From Trochalopteron elliotii (Eukaryota > Chordata > Aves > Passeriformes > Leiothrichidae): 64,000 nucleotides of DNA. Positions within the stretch are counted from its first letter, which is position 1. The number at the start of each line of letters is the position of its first letter. Shown here piece after piece: positions 21,749 to 34,665 of the stretch. Under the pieces are notes generated by a model. That model was not told where the DNA came from, made no database searches, and saw nothing but the letters and a program-made list of their open reading frames with translations. Made by a program: the position numbers and the translations under genes. The stretch spans positions 354,465-418,464 of the forward strand of contig JANPWX010000648.1 in the NCBI GenBank assembly GCA_024734555.1, written 5' to 3'.

Positions 21749-24700
21749 AGAGGACACCTCTGTTGATGTTAGCTTACTGATCCTGCTGCTCTGAAACGTC
21801 TCCTCTTGGGTGCTGCAGTCCCTTGTGGTCACCTGGAGAGCAGAATGTGTTATTTTCTTCCTTCAAGCATCCAGTCCATGCTGTGGCTTCACCTGAAGCT
21901 TTCCTTGAAAGAAAATGCTGTTATGATACCCAGCTCCTCACAACTTCTGAAGAGAAGAAAAAAATAAAATTTGTTGAGGTAAATGGAAAGATTTTGCTTG
22001 AGCTATGAGGGCTTTTGATCCCAGAGTTAACCTGAAAGGCATTGAGACATGCCAAAGGAAAAGAAATTGGTTTTAAAAGGAAATACATACCACATTAGAA
22101 TAAATTACAAGGTAATGGGGTTTACTAAAGTGGGGTTTATGAGAGCTGAAACTAGAGTGGTCTTTTAATCCATGATGGCTGCTCATTTATTGTAATAGTA
22201 AGTTTACAGAACCTACAGTAAAAGAGACTATAAAAGATGTAACTTTTTAAAATTATGCTGTAAACCTCATGAATTCCTCTGTACCCAGTTTAAAGGAAGC
22301 GTGGCATTAGTCCTTGTAGACTCTTCCTCAGGGTGACAAATCTCAGTGGTGTCATTTTCCAGATGTGTTTGATTATAAGTCATGTTTTTACCTCAAATTG
22401 TAGGAAACTCAGTGTTCAGGTTTATGCTTATCTTTGAGTTTTAATTCAACTTATGGCACATGTAATATTTTCTTTAGTCCTAACACGTCGTTGTCAACTC
22501 TACAGAGTATATTTTAGTACAGTTTTGAAACATTTCTTTGGTAGTAAGCACTTCTGTCTTGGCAATACTAGAAATGCTTTTCCATATCAGCAGCAGTGCA
22601 TGAATGCTGAACACTCACTGGAGAATTGGGCTGGGTGTTGAGAGAGATTCTAATTCAAAAAAGCAAATGCATTAGTGGTAATCTTATTTAGGAAGTTAAT
22701 GTAATAAAATTAAGAATTAGTCATCTGTGATGAAGTGGGTTTTTTCATACACAGAATTTTTCACATCCCCAAATTTCTGAATAAAAGTACACCCTGGAAG
22801 GAATCATACCAGAGAAAAGTCACTTACAGCCCCCAGGACTTTGGGATCTGTTTCTACATCCTGCACTCAGGATGTCACTGGGGTAGAATTCACCTGTTTC
22901 AAAGAGGCTTTGCTGCTGTAGGTACCTGTGGCACACACAGGTGAGGTGCCCTGGGCTGAAGCACCACTGCTCTGTTCTGCTGAGGGTGTCCAGGTTTAGC
23001 CCTGGGCTGCAGCAAGTTCAGGAACTGCCCAAGGCATCACAGAGGAGTTTTTGACTGGAGAAAACACAAATTATGTTCTGTTCATAAAAGAACATTTTCA
23101 TTTCTGTTCTTATACTAATGTGTTGGTAATTTTGCATTGCCTCCCAGACTGGAGTTCCTTCTCTCTCACCAGTTCTTGAATGTTTGAAAGCCAGGGTGGG
23201 ATTTTTTTTTCACAGACAGATTGCCAGGGATCCACAAGGATGCCTGCTGTAGGATGTAAATCCAGTCACACGTTGAAGCAACATTTTATTCTGTTTTGTT
23301 TGATCAGAAAAAAAACTTACACTGAGGAAAGCCAAGGCCATTTTTAATGCTGCTATTAATCATTTATCATTTAGCAGCTACAATAAAATTTGGGGAAGCA
23401 ACCAATGTTCTCAGTGACATATTAGTGCCCATCTCCTTGGACCTTATTGCTGTGCTGGTTAACTCTGCAGGGGGAGGTGGGCAGAATCTCTGGGAGGGCT
23501 GCATTGAATACTGTATTTAACAGTGGAGGGGAAAAAAAGCCTAGTAAAGTTTTTAGTAATCTTGGCTTGAAGGGTAATTTTCTTGTCAACTCTATAATTA
23601 ATGCACCACACGTTACAGTAGCCCATTGTTATTCCAGAATGCCAGGGTACATTTCAGACTGAATGGCTGTTTAACAAAACACTTGGCAGATTTATTACCC
23701 TCAGGTGATTCTGTCAGTCAGCATTTCCCCATGTTCAACCTGAAGGAGGCAGAATCAATTTTGGTATCTGCTTAGTGAAAATCCAGGCTCTTTAAATTAA
23801 ACCACACACATATGCAGAGGCCCCTGGAAAATCAGGACTAGTATTGGATCTTCATCTTTTAGCAAGGAAGTAGGAATTACTCTGGCAAAGTACTCAGATT
23901 TTTCCCTCCACAATCAAGGCATCATCTGCCACTTCCAATATCTCACAAGAAGTATTTGTGGTCATTTTCCCATCATGTCTTGAACATTATGTTTGGTTTT
24001 TTGCTGCTCTGCAGTAAGTACAGAGCACTTATTTGGCAGTGTCAGAAACATGTTCAGCAGTGACTGGGCATGGAATGAAAATCCTGAAACAAAGGAGATG
24101 TCACACTGAGTTTGCTGTTGCCAGTTCTGCAAAAGAATTCAAGTAATGATTTAATACTGGAGGGATATGAGAGGCACAGGACTTTTTCAAAAACAAGGTT
24201 GGTTTAAATTTCTTGTTACAAAGTTTTAGGATTCCAAGGACGAAAATGTTTTCTTTTACTTTTTCAGTAGGAGAAGGATGCTGATAGAAGATATGTATAG
24301 CCCAGGTATGAAGGTACAAAAAATATGTAGGTGAGAAAGAAGACACTTATGTTGCAAGTCTGAAGCAGCAAAACATCATTAAATAATTTTAATTTTTGAG
24401 AAGCACGATCTTCTGCTCTTTTAAAATAATCTATGAAATATTCTATGAAAATTTGTTATTCTGTGAAAATGGATTACAGTCAGTTTATCCACTTTTTCCT
24501 CACTGCTCACCTTCTGTCACATTTCTTCTTTTATTACTATGCTTTCCAGTATTTTCTTTTTTAGTTTTGAAATTTATGAACTGCCAGAACTTTAATTTCT
24601 TTCTGTTTCACAGTAGATGCTTTTGCCAGAAGCTGAAAAGTCAGTAAAGAATAAAGGCAGGAATGAAGGGAGGGATGTTACAGTTCCCACACCTGACCTT

Positions 24701-25130
24701 AACTGATCTTTTATTAACAGTAAAGGGAGGGAAATATAATTTTAAAAAATCAACAAGTATTTCCTTCCTCAAGTATTCAAACAATTTTCAAAGGCTTGTT
24801 TTTCACTTATAACTTCGAGAAAAAAAAGAGAAAAATTGTGTCCATTGAATGGCATAACCTAGAGGAGGAGCACTTGGAAAAATAAAGATTCCAGATTAAG
24901 GACTTCAGTGAGCTTTAAAAAAATAAAACAAACCCATAGGTTGGTCATCTAGCTACTGCTGCAATGCCTGTAAGATCAGGTTCCCTCATCAGGGGAAGCA
25001 AGGTGCATTAAGGAGGGCAGGTTGTTCTGCAGTCAGCCCTCATCACTCCTTAGCCCAGCTGGTGACAATCCAGCTGCCCTTACCAGGCTGGGGGGTGCTC
25101 ATGGTCACTCAGGTGTTGTGCTGGCACAGA
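21749..25130. other. Unique non-coding DNA
   Basis: No repeats or genes recognised. 23340-23400 and 24360-24480 are very AT-rich. Open frames up to 83 codons have no recognisable content. Confidence 0.5.
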
Positions 25131-25190
25131 GACACCGAGTGTGACACCAAGTGTGACACCAAATGTGACGCTGAGTGTGACACTGAGTGT
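25131..25190. repeat. 12-bp minisatellite, 5 units
   Basis: Five head-to-tail 12-base units of the type GACACCGAGTGT, with one to three substitutions among them, then an abrupt end in GGCAGCAGC. Because 12 is a multiple of 3, one plus-strand frame reads repeated Asp-Thr-Glu/Lys-Cys. That frame (25062-25277) has no other coding support. Confidence 0.9.
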
Positions 25191-28100
25191 GGCAGCAGCA
25201 CTGGGGGCAGTCTGCTCAAACAGGGCTCATGTCTAGAGCTTGAGTTAGAGACCAGCACAGGCACAGGAAGCAGCTGAGGAATTGGGTTATCCTGTTAGAC
25301 TTGTAGCAGGACAAACAACTGTCACTGTGAAGGAATTGGGTGGGAAGAATCCCTCCCTGGGTGCCCTGACTTTAATGGAATTACCTTAGCAATGATGTGA
25401 CCTGCAGGAAAAGGGGCTGGAACTGTGGGAACTCTCCCCAGAGAAGTCTCTATAGCTCTGAGCCAGGAGAGGAGCACAGCTCTCCTGAGCCAGAAGCTAT
25501 GTTAGCTTCTGTTAGGTGTTTTTAGGGATTTTCTCTGTGATGTGTGTCCAATCCCTCTCTGAGTTTTTATTTTACACCCACAGCACCTTGTGGCAATGAG
25601 TTCCAAAATTCGAGTTGTTCTGTTGAAATGTCACTCGTGTCCCAAAGCTCTTCTAGAATGAAATGAACTTTTTTCTCCCTTTACTGACTTTTTGCTGCCA
25701 TTTTTAATGTCATTGGCTTCTACTGTGGCAGATTCTCTCTTCAGTCCTTGAGCATGTCTTTGGGCAAAGCAAATCCAAGTAAGGGAAGCCTGTAAATGTT
25801 CTGATGTAATCCATAGCAAAAGAGAGCTTGAATCCTTGAGCATGTAATGAATACACAGTTGGCTCCAGTGTGCTGGATGTCTGTGGAGAGATTTTTTCAA
25901 AGTCTCAGGCATAATTTGTTTTCCAAGGGAGACAGATGCCAAGCTGTCCTTTGAAAACTTCCTCTTGCACTCCTTCTCCCCTAGTACTTACTGTGTTTGA
26001 TTTCATGCTCACCTATAAAACTATTGTTGTCAACCAGTTTGACACTCAGCATTATACAAGAGGTTTTCTAGCCCCTCACAGCTGGTTGTGGTTTGGCATG
26101 TTTGTAGCAAAATGTGTAGACCTGAGGATTGCACAGATGGAATTTCAACCATACCCTGAGGTGTGCTGTTCTGGTGGTTAATTATCCCAGAAGTTCTGTT
26201 CAGCTTTACCTGTGGGAAATGAACCCACTGTGTTTATTCAGCTGCCATTGCATAAGTGGATGAGCATTGAGATTGTTTTCCAGATTGAAGAAAACAGAGA
26301 ACTAAGAAGGCAAATTTACTTTTATACTGCAATATATGTGAATATGAACTAGAAAGAAATTTCATTGTTTTTAGTAAGCAGGATAAATCATTTTACTTGT
26401 ATTTTATCTTATATCCTTCCACTTGATCCATATCTCAAGGCACCCATGAGCCATCCAAAAGTATAAAATGACATCTAGGAGTAAGGAAATAAAATATCAG
26501 CCCCATATTTGCCTTTGATTATTCCTATGCAGGTGTAGGAATTAACTCCTCTGTTCCTTAAAGATCTCTCTTACTCCACAAACACTGTATTTGCTGTTGC
26601 ATTGTCTGAGTTATTTTCATAATTCATAATTATCTTGGTTCTTAAAAAATTAGACATACATTTAAAAGCATGATCCAATCTTGTCTGATTGCCACCACAT
26701 TGTGTTTGAAGTAATTACTATTCACTTGGCTTTTGAGGCTGTTGAATGAATTTTCCACATGAGATTCCTTAATTTGTACATATTTTATTGCTATAAAATA
26801 GGTATTGGCAAGCTGCCTGAACTGTAGTGAAGGCCTTTAATTCCTATTCCTATGTTATGAAACAAGTGCAAACGAGGAGGGATAAGAGAGACTCCTTAAA
26901 AAATATTTTGTTGACATTTCAAAATTGTCCTTACGCAGGTGTGAGTGCAGAGGTAAAACTAAGGTAGCTTAGTTCTGCACTTAAAGAGCCAAAACCACTT
27001 AGTTTTCATACAAGAAAGATAATGTTCTTTTATAGTATAAAAGCTCTCTCTTTCTATCCTTGAGCTATTATCCCCAGGAGAAATGTTCTCTGCTTGAAGA
27101 GGTTATTAGTGCCTTTGTGCTGGCTTCCTGCAGACTAAGGAAAACCTCCAAGAATATTAATCTTCCCTGCCCTGCACATCTATTCTCCTGTGGCTGAGAG
27201 GCTGCCCTGCTAGCTCAGGTTTAGAGCAAGGAGGTGCTTGTCTGGCTTAAAGTAGCCATGATTGGGGGGTGTGAAATAAGAAGAAAATGCCTCCTCTGTT
27301 CTCTGCTTCCCCAGGGACACAGGGAAAGATCTTGGGGCCTTCCTTGAATATGGGACTCCTTTCTCCCCCCAATTAAACTGACACTTTGCTCTCTGGGTGT
27401 CTTTATAAAGAGTCTAATGATAGATGCAAACATGTCAGAATGCTGTAAATAAAAGCAAATTCTACAACTGCTCTCAAAGCAGTCAAGTTTCATAGCTGTG
27501 TTTTCCTAAACAGTATCACAACAAAATTTTAGGAGAAAATCTAATTTTTACCAAAAAAAGGAGGAAATATTGTTGGTTTTGTTATTAATTTACTTTAAAG
27601 AATTGTATTAAAAGATCTCCCTGTATCCCTACCAGGGTATTTCAGTGCAGCCTTTAAGGAGAAACAACAAAATAACAATTCTTGGCACATACCCTTGCAC
27701 AGGCATAACTGGTACAAAATTCTGTCCCAAACCATCCCTGGTGGTCTGGCATTTCACCATCATGAGCTCTCATAAATCAAACAGCAAGGCAGTGGAGGCT
27801 TTGGGTGTTACTAATGAACACTTGCTGGCAGCCAGGTGAAATCCAGCCTCCCTCCATGTGAGGGATGATGGGAGAGCACAGGAGCTCCCAAAATGCTGAT
27901 TTTGGTAACAGACCTGGCTAGCTGTAGTCATCTGAAGGAAAAGGCTTCCAGATTGAGGAATGAGCTGTGCAGGAACACCAGGGCTTGCACAGACAGGATT
28001 TTAGGGAGTGGTACAAGCATGGAGTGTGCCCTGTGGAGATGTTGAGGGGAGGGGTCTGAAAGTTGGATGTAAAAGTGTTGGATGACTCTAATTCAAGCAT

Positions 28101-28246
28101 GCTGCTCTAAGGCCCCACTGAAATCATTACAAAAAGGCAGGTGCTTAAAGGCTTTGTTGAATTTGAGGACCAGATTTGCAACTTCAAACATGAGAAATAC
28201 ATTGAGAATAAGGGATGTGCCTGATACTGGGCACCACAGGGAGCAG
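25191..28246. other. Unique non-coding DNA
   Basis: No interspersed repeats recognised. 26310-26420 and 26620-26830 are AT-rich. The 103-codon minus-strand frame at 25631-25942 and the 90-codon frame at 27221-27493 resemble no known protein. Confidence 0.5.
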
Positions 28247-28275
28247 CCCTCCCTCCCTTCCCTCCCTTCCCTCCC
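28247..28275. repeat. Short CT-rich microsatellite
   Basis: About three copies of an 8-base CCTCCCTT-type unit, all pyrimidine. It is 210 bases upstream of the second family D LTR. Confidence 0.8.
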
Positions 28276-28484
28276 GACTGCTTGAAACTCTCTGCCTTGG
28301 CCTTCTGAGCTCATTTTCACTGTGCAGAGTCTCTGCTGGCCTGGGAAAAACATCTTGGATTGCATTTGGCATGCTCTGGCCCTGTCAGTGCTGACTCAGT
28401 CTCACGGTTCATGAAGAAATCTAAATTTCAGCACTTCCTGAGCTGTGGTGCAGAGGAGACTCCAGTTTCTCCCAGGGCTGCTGT

Positions 28485-28928
28485 TGATGCCTTGGGAAGG
28501 CTGACCTGAAACAGAGACTGGACAGAGATAGAGAATAAAGTAGGTGTTTATTGAAAGGCCTTTAAGGATACACTTTGAGCAGGACAGGGCCTGACCAGGG
28601 CTACACCCAAGGTGGACCCAAAATGGTCACAAAATGGCTGACTCGTCATGAGACCTCAAATTTTTATAGGTTTTGGTCCATTTGCATATTGGGGTTTAAT
28701 TGTCTAATTCCAGCTTCAGATTGTGAGGTCCCATCCTTCTTGTTCCTCCCTTCAGCCACTCTTGTTTGTGCTTTTGGGCCTGAGAGTTGTCCTTGGTGTG
28801 CAGCAGGAAAAGGATTTGTTTTGTCTCCCTGCTGTGTGCAGAGCTGAGTGACACTGAATGTGAGCTCAGAACTGCACCCCTGGGCAGCACAGAACCTGAA
28901 AACATGAAAGCTGAAACTTAAGGCATCA
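28485..28928 (-). mobile_element. Solo LTR, family D, copy 2
   Basis: 444 bp with the same TGATGCCTT and AAGGCATCA ends as copy 1. A perfect 4-bp target duplication CTGT lies at 28481-28484 and 28929-28932. Minus-strand TATA-like CCTATAAAAA (28661-28670) and AATAAA (28547-28552) keep the expected spacing. It faces the same way as copy 1, 7.2 kb away, but the different duplications show two separate insertions. Confidence 0.93.
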
Positions 28929-28932
28929 CTGT

Positions 28933-31900
28933 TCCAGTGCCAGCTGTCTTTGTGCCTGAGACAGACCCTGCTGTGTCTTTGCCTGCAGACAGCAGTTGCC
29001 AGCCCCCAAACACACAGGAGGGAGCATGGGTTGCATCCTGGAGAGCTTTGCTTGGTGCCTCAGTTACTGCAGCACCCAGCAGTAAATGAATTATTTAATG
29101 TTGAGTCTTTTCAGCATTTGCAGCCAGTGCTGCAGGGGCTGGATCTGGTGTCCCTGCCTGAGACAGGCCTCAGATTGTCCTGGAATTCCAGAGTAAGCCA
29201 AAGGACAAGGCTGTGATTGTAGAAGGCAACACCAGCATGGGCTTGTCAAGCTGATGGTAAATGTTCTCAGGGCCCTTGTTCTCCATGTTTTCTATTTTCT
29301 CTTCATCTGGGAATATTCTTACCCTGTTCAATTATTCTTTACTGAGACTGAGAATCCCAGAGAGGACAAAGCCTCTGTTGTATTGTGGCAATACATGACT
29401 TAATTTTGAGGCAGATCACAGATTTCTGCCTGACATTTCTGCCTTTCAATTGTTGCAAGTTTTTCAGCAAACAGTGGAGGGAAGGGAGAAAGACAAAACC
29501 ACCATGTTAAATGTTAACATGCTTTTCTTCTCCCTCTGGAGGTAGAGTTCAATAAAATGTGTAACAGTTTTAAATCTTGTTCCAATACATTTTTATGTGA
29601 AAATATACGAAGTACAGTCTGAAAGGACAAAAGACAAGTCTCATTTGTCCTTTAGGCAAAGGTTTTTAGGTGTTCATATATAAAATATGACTGAGAATAC
29701 CAGTGACATTTCAACTAGAGACAAAAACAAGGTTAAAAACATTCTGGATTGTCCTAAAAGTGGAAGTTTCATTCCTAGGTTCTTTATGAAACCTCATAAA
29801 TGAGGTGGTGTGCAATACAATTGAATTTCTGAATACAAATGTACCAAATGAAAGGGAGAATTCACCTGGGCAGTAGTGGCTGAATGTGGTTGTATGCACC
29901 TCTGTTTGGTCTTAGTGGCACTGTGTCCTCGTTTGTTGGTGGTCTTTTTCTTCCAAAAACCAGACAAATGTACAGATTTATTTCTGTAAAGGAAAGTTTC
30001 CACCTTACCTGTAAATTCTTAGGAACAACCTCGGCAGTTTGGTCAGCTCACTTCAAAAATAAAACCCCAGCCCTGGTTTCAGAACTGAAATGTGCAGGTA
30101 TGACTTCCTGTCCTCCTGCTTCAAAGAATATTCCTTACGTTTCTAGAAACAGCAACGCTCCATCAGAGGGGGCTGTAGTTAAGAAAACAGCACAGGTGAA
30201 CTCTGGAATGTGGATCTACAAAGAGAAAAATACCCTTTCTGTTTTAGGCACTTAGTGCCTCAGTGGATATGGCTTTGCTCTGGCTGTTTCACTGCTACTC
30301 TCTAGATTTGCCCAGTCATGAAACTGCAAAGTGCAGAAGTGAGTAAACTTCAATTTATGCCTTTTCCTGGGAGAAAGAGGAACAATGTGCTTGTGTCTCA
30401 TCCTGTCTGCATGATGGGACTTGCATTCCAGCTCACTCCATCACTAATCCACCTGTTGCTGCAGTGTTTCATGCTGGCTGCAGCAGATTCCAAGGGGAAA
30501 GATAGGACAGGGGGATTTATCCAGGAATCTCCTTGTATTACATTGCTTTTCCCTGACCAAGGCAGCTGTGGGAGTGACTGAGCCCCTGATGTTGCAGGCA
30601 GGAGATGCATGTGGGCAGAGAGGAGGGAAACTTTGGAATTCTTCTAGGTAATGAAAAATATCTCAGCTTTGAGGTTCTGTCTTTTCTCCCTTGACAGATC
30701 TGCATTGTACCTGCTGGGATAGAGCCCCCTCATCTTGGGACAGATGTGGAGCAGTCTGGTGTGTGCACTCTTCAACACTGATAGTGGCACAATGCACTTT
30801 TTGTGAGGCTTATTTAGTTTGAGAGACCAGTATAATGATTTTGCAGTCATTAGGGGTTTCATGGCTGCACCTGTAGCTCTCCAGCAGGAAAGATCTTAAC
30901 TCGGTGCAGGGCACAGATCACTGACAGGTTGGATGGAATAATGACTTGCTGGATAAAAAAGTCCATCTTTAGCTGACTCCCCTGACTTTACATCCTACAT
31001 GTGTGATGCATGCCCAGGTTCCTTATTTCCATCTTATTTTGAACAACTTTTATCCTCTTGTTATCAAGGTGTCATATTTTCTTCTTCATAGCAGTAGCTG
31101 TTTATTTGGATTTTTGGGGAAGGGGGGGAGGGGATTTATTTGTAATCCAAACTGACTTTTTTGCTACATAACCACTTGAAAAAGAGATGTCCTGCTCACA
31201 TAAGGAATGCCTCAAGAGAAGGGCAGTCCTGCATAATTTCCTGTTCTCTCAGAGAAACCCTTCATATTGGAGAACTGGGGAATATTACTTTCTGGCCCTG
31301 CACACTCTCCTGGGTAGAAGGGTCCTGAAACACAATTTATTGTAAAACACACAGTGGTTACAGAGCTAGCACAGTCAATGATATTCCTTTTATTACCACT
31401 CAGATGAGAACACAAAATGACATTGGAAAGCAGTGAACTCACCAGAAGGGCAGAGAAAGCCATTAAATTCAACACGCATCATATTTCATAATCAGAATCC
31501 TGCAGTCAGAGCTGACACCACTGAATGAGTTTGTTGCAGTCATGATAATATAAAACCTGCTGCATCTGCTTCCCTTGGCACTTTTCTTTGTAGCCCCTTG
31601 CAGTGTATGGGCTATTAATCATCAGTAGCCAGGGACACTGCAGACCAATGCACTTTGTATTGCATAAATTGAAAATGCATCACTATTAGAGAGAAAACTG
31701 CCTTTCCTACATCTCTATTTAGATAGGCAGTTTCCTGAAGAGCTGCCATGCTATTATGGCTAACCACTTAATTGGAGTTCTTTTCACAGCCTGGTAATTG
31801 GGGTTGGGGTGGGGGGAGGCCAACACAATCCCTTTTGTAGCATGTATGAAAACAAGGCAGGGAGAGTGTTCCTTGCCCTACCTGGGAACCCTGACAGGTT

Positions 31901-33609
31901 TCCAGCTGGAGGTGAGAAAATGTAGTCAGGAAAGTGGTGTCATTTAACCTCACTAAATTAACTTCACAAAGGAGAGGGCTGAGTGCACCTGGGAGGGGAG
32001 AGGAGTGCTGTGCCTCTGGTGCCTCCATGAATTTTCAGTGGCTGCGTGGAGAGACAGCTGAGCCAGAGGAGGGGTGCTGCCTTTCCTTCCATTAGTTCTC
32101 TTCACAGGAGAGGATGAAGAGAGGTTTAGGAGGATAAAAAAAGTTTCAGTGGCAACCTGAGAAAAGGCAGTTGTAAATTCAGCCCTCAGAGGTGTTCTTT
32201 TTTAAAGAGAACCTGTTTTATTCTACAGCCATTTGTCCGAGTTTTATACGTAAAGAGGAGAGATGAGCCTCTAATGAAAATGGGACATATAAAGTAATTT
32301 GTACATGAAAGTATAGCTTTTAAACTGCTTGTGTTTAACTGTACATTTCTTCATGGTTTGAGTATTTTCTCTTGAATGGCTCTGGCCAGTGTTTGGAACT
32401 TCACTATCTTCGGTTATAGCTGCCCACACTTAATTCTCATTACCTCTACCATACTCTGTGGATCTTGTTTCCCAGTGTGTGCAGTCAGTCATGTGTCAGC
32501 AAGACATGAGTCTGAGCTGAAATGATATGAACTTGTGTTGAGTCCCAAATCTTCTGATACCTGCTGCTCAAACACAGGTGTATCAGCTGAACTGCTCTGG
32601 ATCCAAATCAAAACTAAGTTTAAATCAGGGTTTATACACAAAGTCAGTTCTGAACTGTGATCTTCAGCCTCTCCCTCACATGGGTGTTCTTACATTTCAG
32701 CTACATTTCTTCACTTGACTTCTTTGGACAAAATTCTCTGGAAAGTTTCAAATCCAACCACAGTAAAAAAATATTCCTGTTTTATTTGTTTGATTCAAAT
32801 TCTTGATTGATCCAAGCAGCCCAGAGGATCTCCTGCCACTCAGATACTACATCAAAGGAATTGGAACTGGGGAGGTATTTCCTGAGTTATCTCTCAGTGG
32901 GGTTATTTGGCAGAGCTAGAGGATGTGGAGAGCCCAGGTTACCAGATACAAAGATGGCACTGTAGTGAGTAAAGGATGGAGAGGGAAGGGCCAGGCTCCA
33001 GCCACCACCACAGGCTTTGCTTTGGCTGCATGTGAACAGTAAGAGATGAGACTGGTGCCCTGCACTTGAGTTGGGAAGAGCTCACTGATGCACTTGGTTG
33101 GCACCTCAACAAGGCTAATTCCCAACAGGCTTCTCAATAAGGTGCTAATTCCCAAGCCTGACAAAGAAGGGACAGAGATCTGAGAGGCTCCTTCACACAG
33201 AAAAGAGGAGGGGTCATGGTGAAGCCATTCCCAGAATTGCATTCAGGAAGTCTCATCCTCTTTTAAATCCTACCAGTTTGTACCTTTTGATGCTGGGATT
33301 TAATCCTGTTAGGAGTTAAGCTGATCAAAATCCATGCTGCTGTTGTCCTGCCCTGCCCTTCCCTTCCAGCCTGCTCTGGTGCTCCTCTGCATGGCTGAAG
33401 CAAAAAGCTTTTGGTGTACTCAGTCTCAGCTGAGTTAGCTCTCAGAACTGTCTCAGGGAATGTGTGTGCGTGGTGGTGGTGCCCAAAAGAGGAGGGAAAG
33501 GGCAGCACTTTGCTCCAGTAAGTAGTATTCAGTTTTGAGCTCTGATCACTGGGTCAGAGGCAGGCAACAGGGTCAGAGAGGTCACAGCACAGGAACTGTG
33601 AAGGAGAAC
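28933..33609. other. Unique non-coding DNA
   Basis: No repeat family recognised in 4.7 kb. A 123-codon plus-strand frame (29884-30255) and a 108-codon minus-strand frame (32916-33242) have no recognisable domains. 31670-31780 has the mixed AT-rich, low-repeat look of conserved non-coding DNA. Two imperfect copies of GCTAATTCCCAA occur about 33 bases apart near 33114-33155. Confidence 0.5.
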
Positions 33610-34047
33610 TGTGAACTGGAGCACTTCTCAGAATGGCTTAGAATAATTGTGAGATGGCTGCTCATGTGTGCTTTGAAAATCAAAAGGTTTTAATAAGTGA
33701 GAAAATAACAAACAACACAAAAACAAAAAGCAAAAGCCTGGCGTGGTGCAGAGAAACCTCTAGAAATAGCTGGGGCACCCCAAAAAGCCCTGAGCACCTC
33801 TGTGCTCTTTGTTATGTACTTAATGTTTTAGGAGGGTTATTTTTGGGCTTGCTGCCCAATAGAAACAGCTACAGGTTTTGGGAAACATCCCAAAGACCCA
33901 ACTGGTGCCCCTGTGCTGGCACTGGGTCAATTATAGCGAAGGAAACACAGAAGTTTCTGGTGCTTTTCCTTAAAAGTCAGGGGTGGAACTGAAACCCCTT
34001 TTCCTTATTTGGAAACATTTGTTTGGGTGTGAGGATACAATGCAACA
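33610..34047 (-). mobile_element. Solo LTR, family C, copy 1
   Basis: 438 bp. A perfect 6-bp target duplication GAGAAC flanks it (33604-33609 and 34048-34053). On the minus strand it starts TGTTGCATTG and ends CCAGTTCACA. ATTAAA, a variant polyadenylation signal, is near 33690 on the minus strand. It aligns with 36277-36766 and with the reverse of 45189-45663 through the CACACCC start block, the TTTTAAGG region and the ATTAAAACCTTTT block. A 6-bp duplication is typical of alpha/beta-like (ERVK-type) elements. Confidence 0.92.
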
Positions 34048-34299
34048 GAGAACAGTGTCTTTGCCATGGATGACAGCTGACTCCTGTGGAGAGGACATTA
34101 AGGTTTGCAGTTTGAAGGAATCTGAAGATAAATCTGCTCAGTTAAAAAAGGAGCCACTCAGACACTGGCTGGTTGCCTGCATCTTGCAGTTTAATGAAAG
34201 CTCCATTTCAGTCCAGGTAAACTGGTGGTGAGTTATAACCAGTGCTAACTGTTGGCTGTGGGGTAAAGCAGTCAGCTCCTTGATGGTGAAGAACATGGA

Positions 34300-34391
34300 C
34301 CATAGAACCATAGAGCATCCTGAGCTGGAATGGACCCACAAGAATTATTGAGTCCAGCTCCTGGCCCTGCACAGACACCCCAACCATCCCA

Positions 34392-34474
<83 letters not shown>

Positions 34475-34665
34475 GGAGTAGTGTCCAAACCCTCCTGGAG
34501 CTCTGGCAGCCTCCTGGCCATGACCATTCCCTGGGGAGCCTGGGCAGTGCCCAGCACCCTTTTCCAGCCTAAACCTGCCCTGACACAGCTCCAGCCATTC
34601 CCTGAGAAATGCTGTTCAGTGCTTGACCCCACTCTGGGGAGAAAGCTTTTTCCTCATATTACCAT
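34300..34665 (-). mobile_element. CR1 LINE 3' fragment carrying a hexanucleotide expansion
   Basis: The plus strand shows the reversed CR1 3' end (CATAGAACCATAGAG, AGTCCAGCTCCTGGCCCTGC, then TCCAAACCCTCCTGGAGCTC and CAGCCTAAACCTGCCCTGAC). It is interrupted at 34392 by a (CCCTGT)n array and has a deletion before AGCCTAAACC. It is 5'-truncated and dead. Confidence 0.92.
34392..34474. repeat. (CCCTGT)13 hexanucleotide array
   Basis: Thirteen perfect copies of CCCTGT plus a partial copy. It sits where the surrounding CR1 has the words CACCCTG and CCTGGGAG, so it probably arose by slippage from CR1 sequence. Reading frames across it (Pro-Val on plus, Asp-Arg on minus, 80-95 codons) are repeat artefacts. 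The perfection of the units implies a young and likely length-variable array. Confidence 0.97.

Noticed and set aside
25131..25190. CRISPR-like array
   Set aside because: Contiguous 12-base units without spacers in a vertebrate genome; this is a minisatellite.
21307..28928. Two family D LTRs in the same orientation as the ends of one provirus
   Set aside because: Each has its own flanks (AGCG/AGAG and CTGT/CTGT). A single provirus would share one duplication at its outer edges. No retroviral genes are recognised in the 6.7 kb between them.
34330..34632. Pro-Val and Asp-Arg repeat proteins on opposite strands
   Set aside because: Both are translations of the (CCCTGT)n array inside a CR1 fragment.
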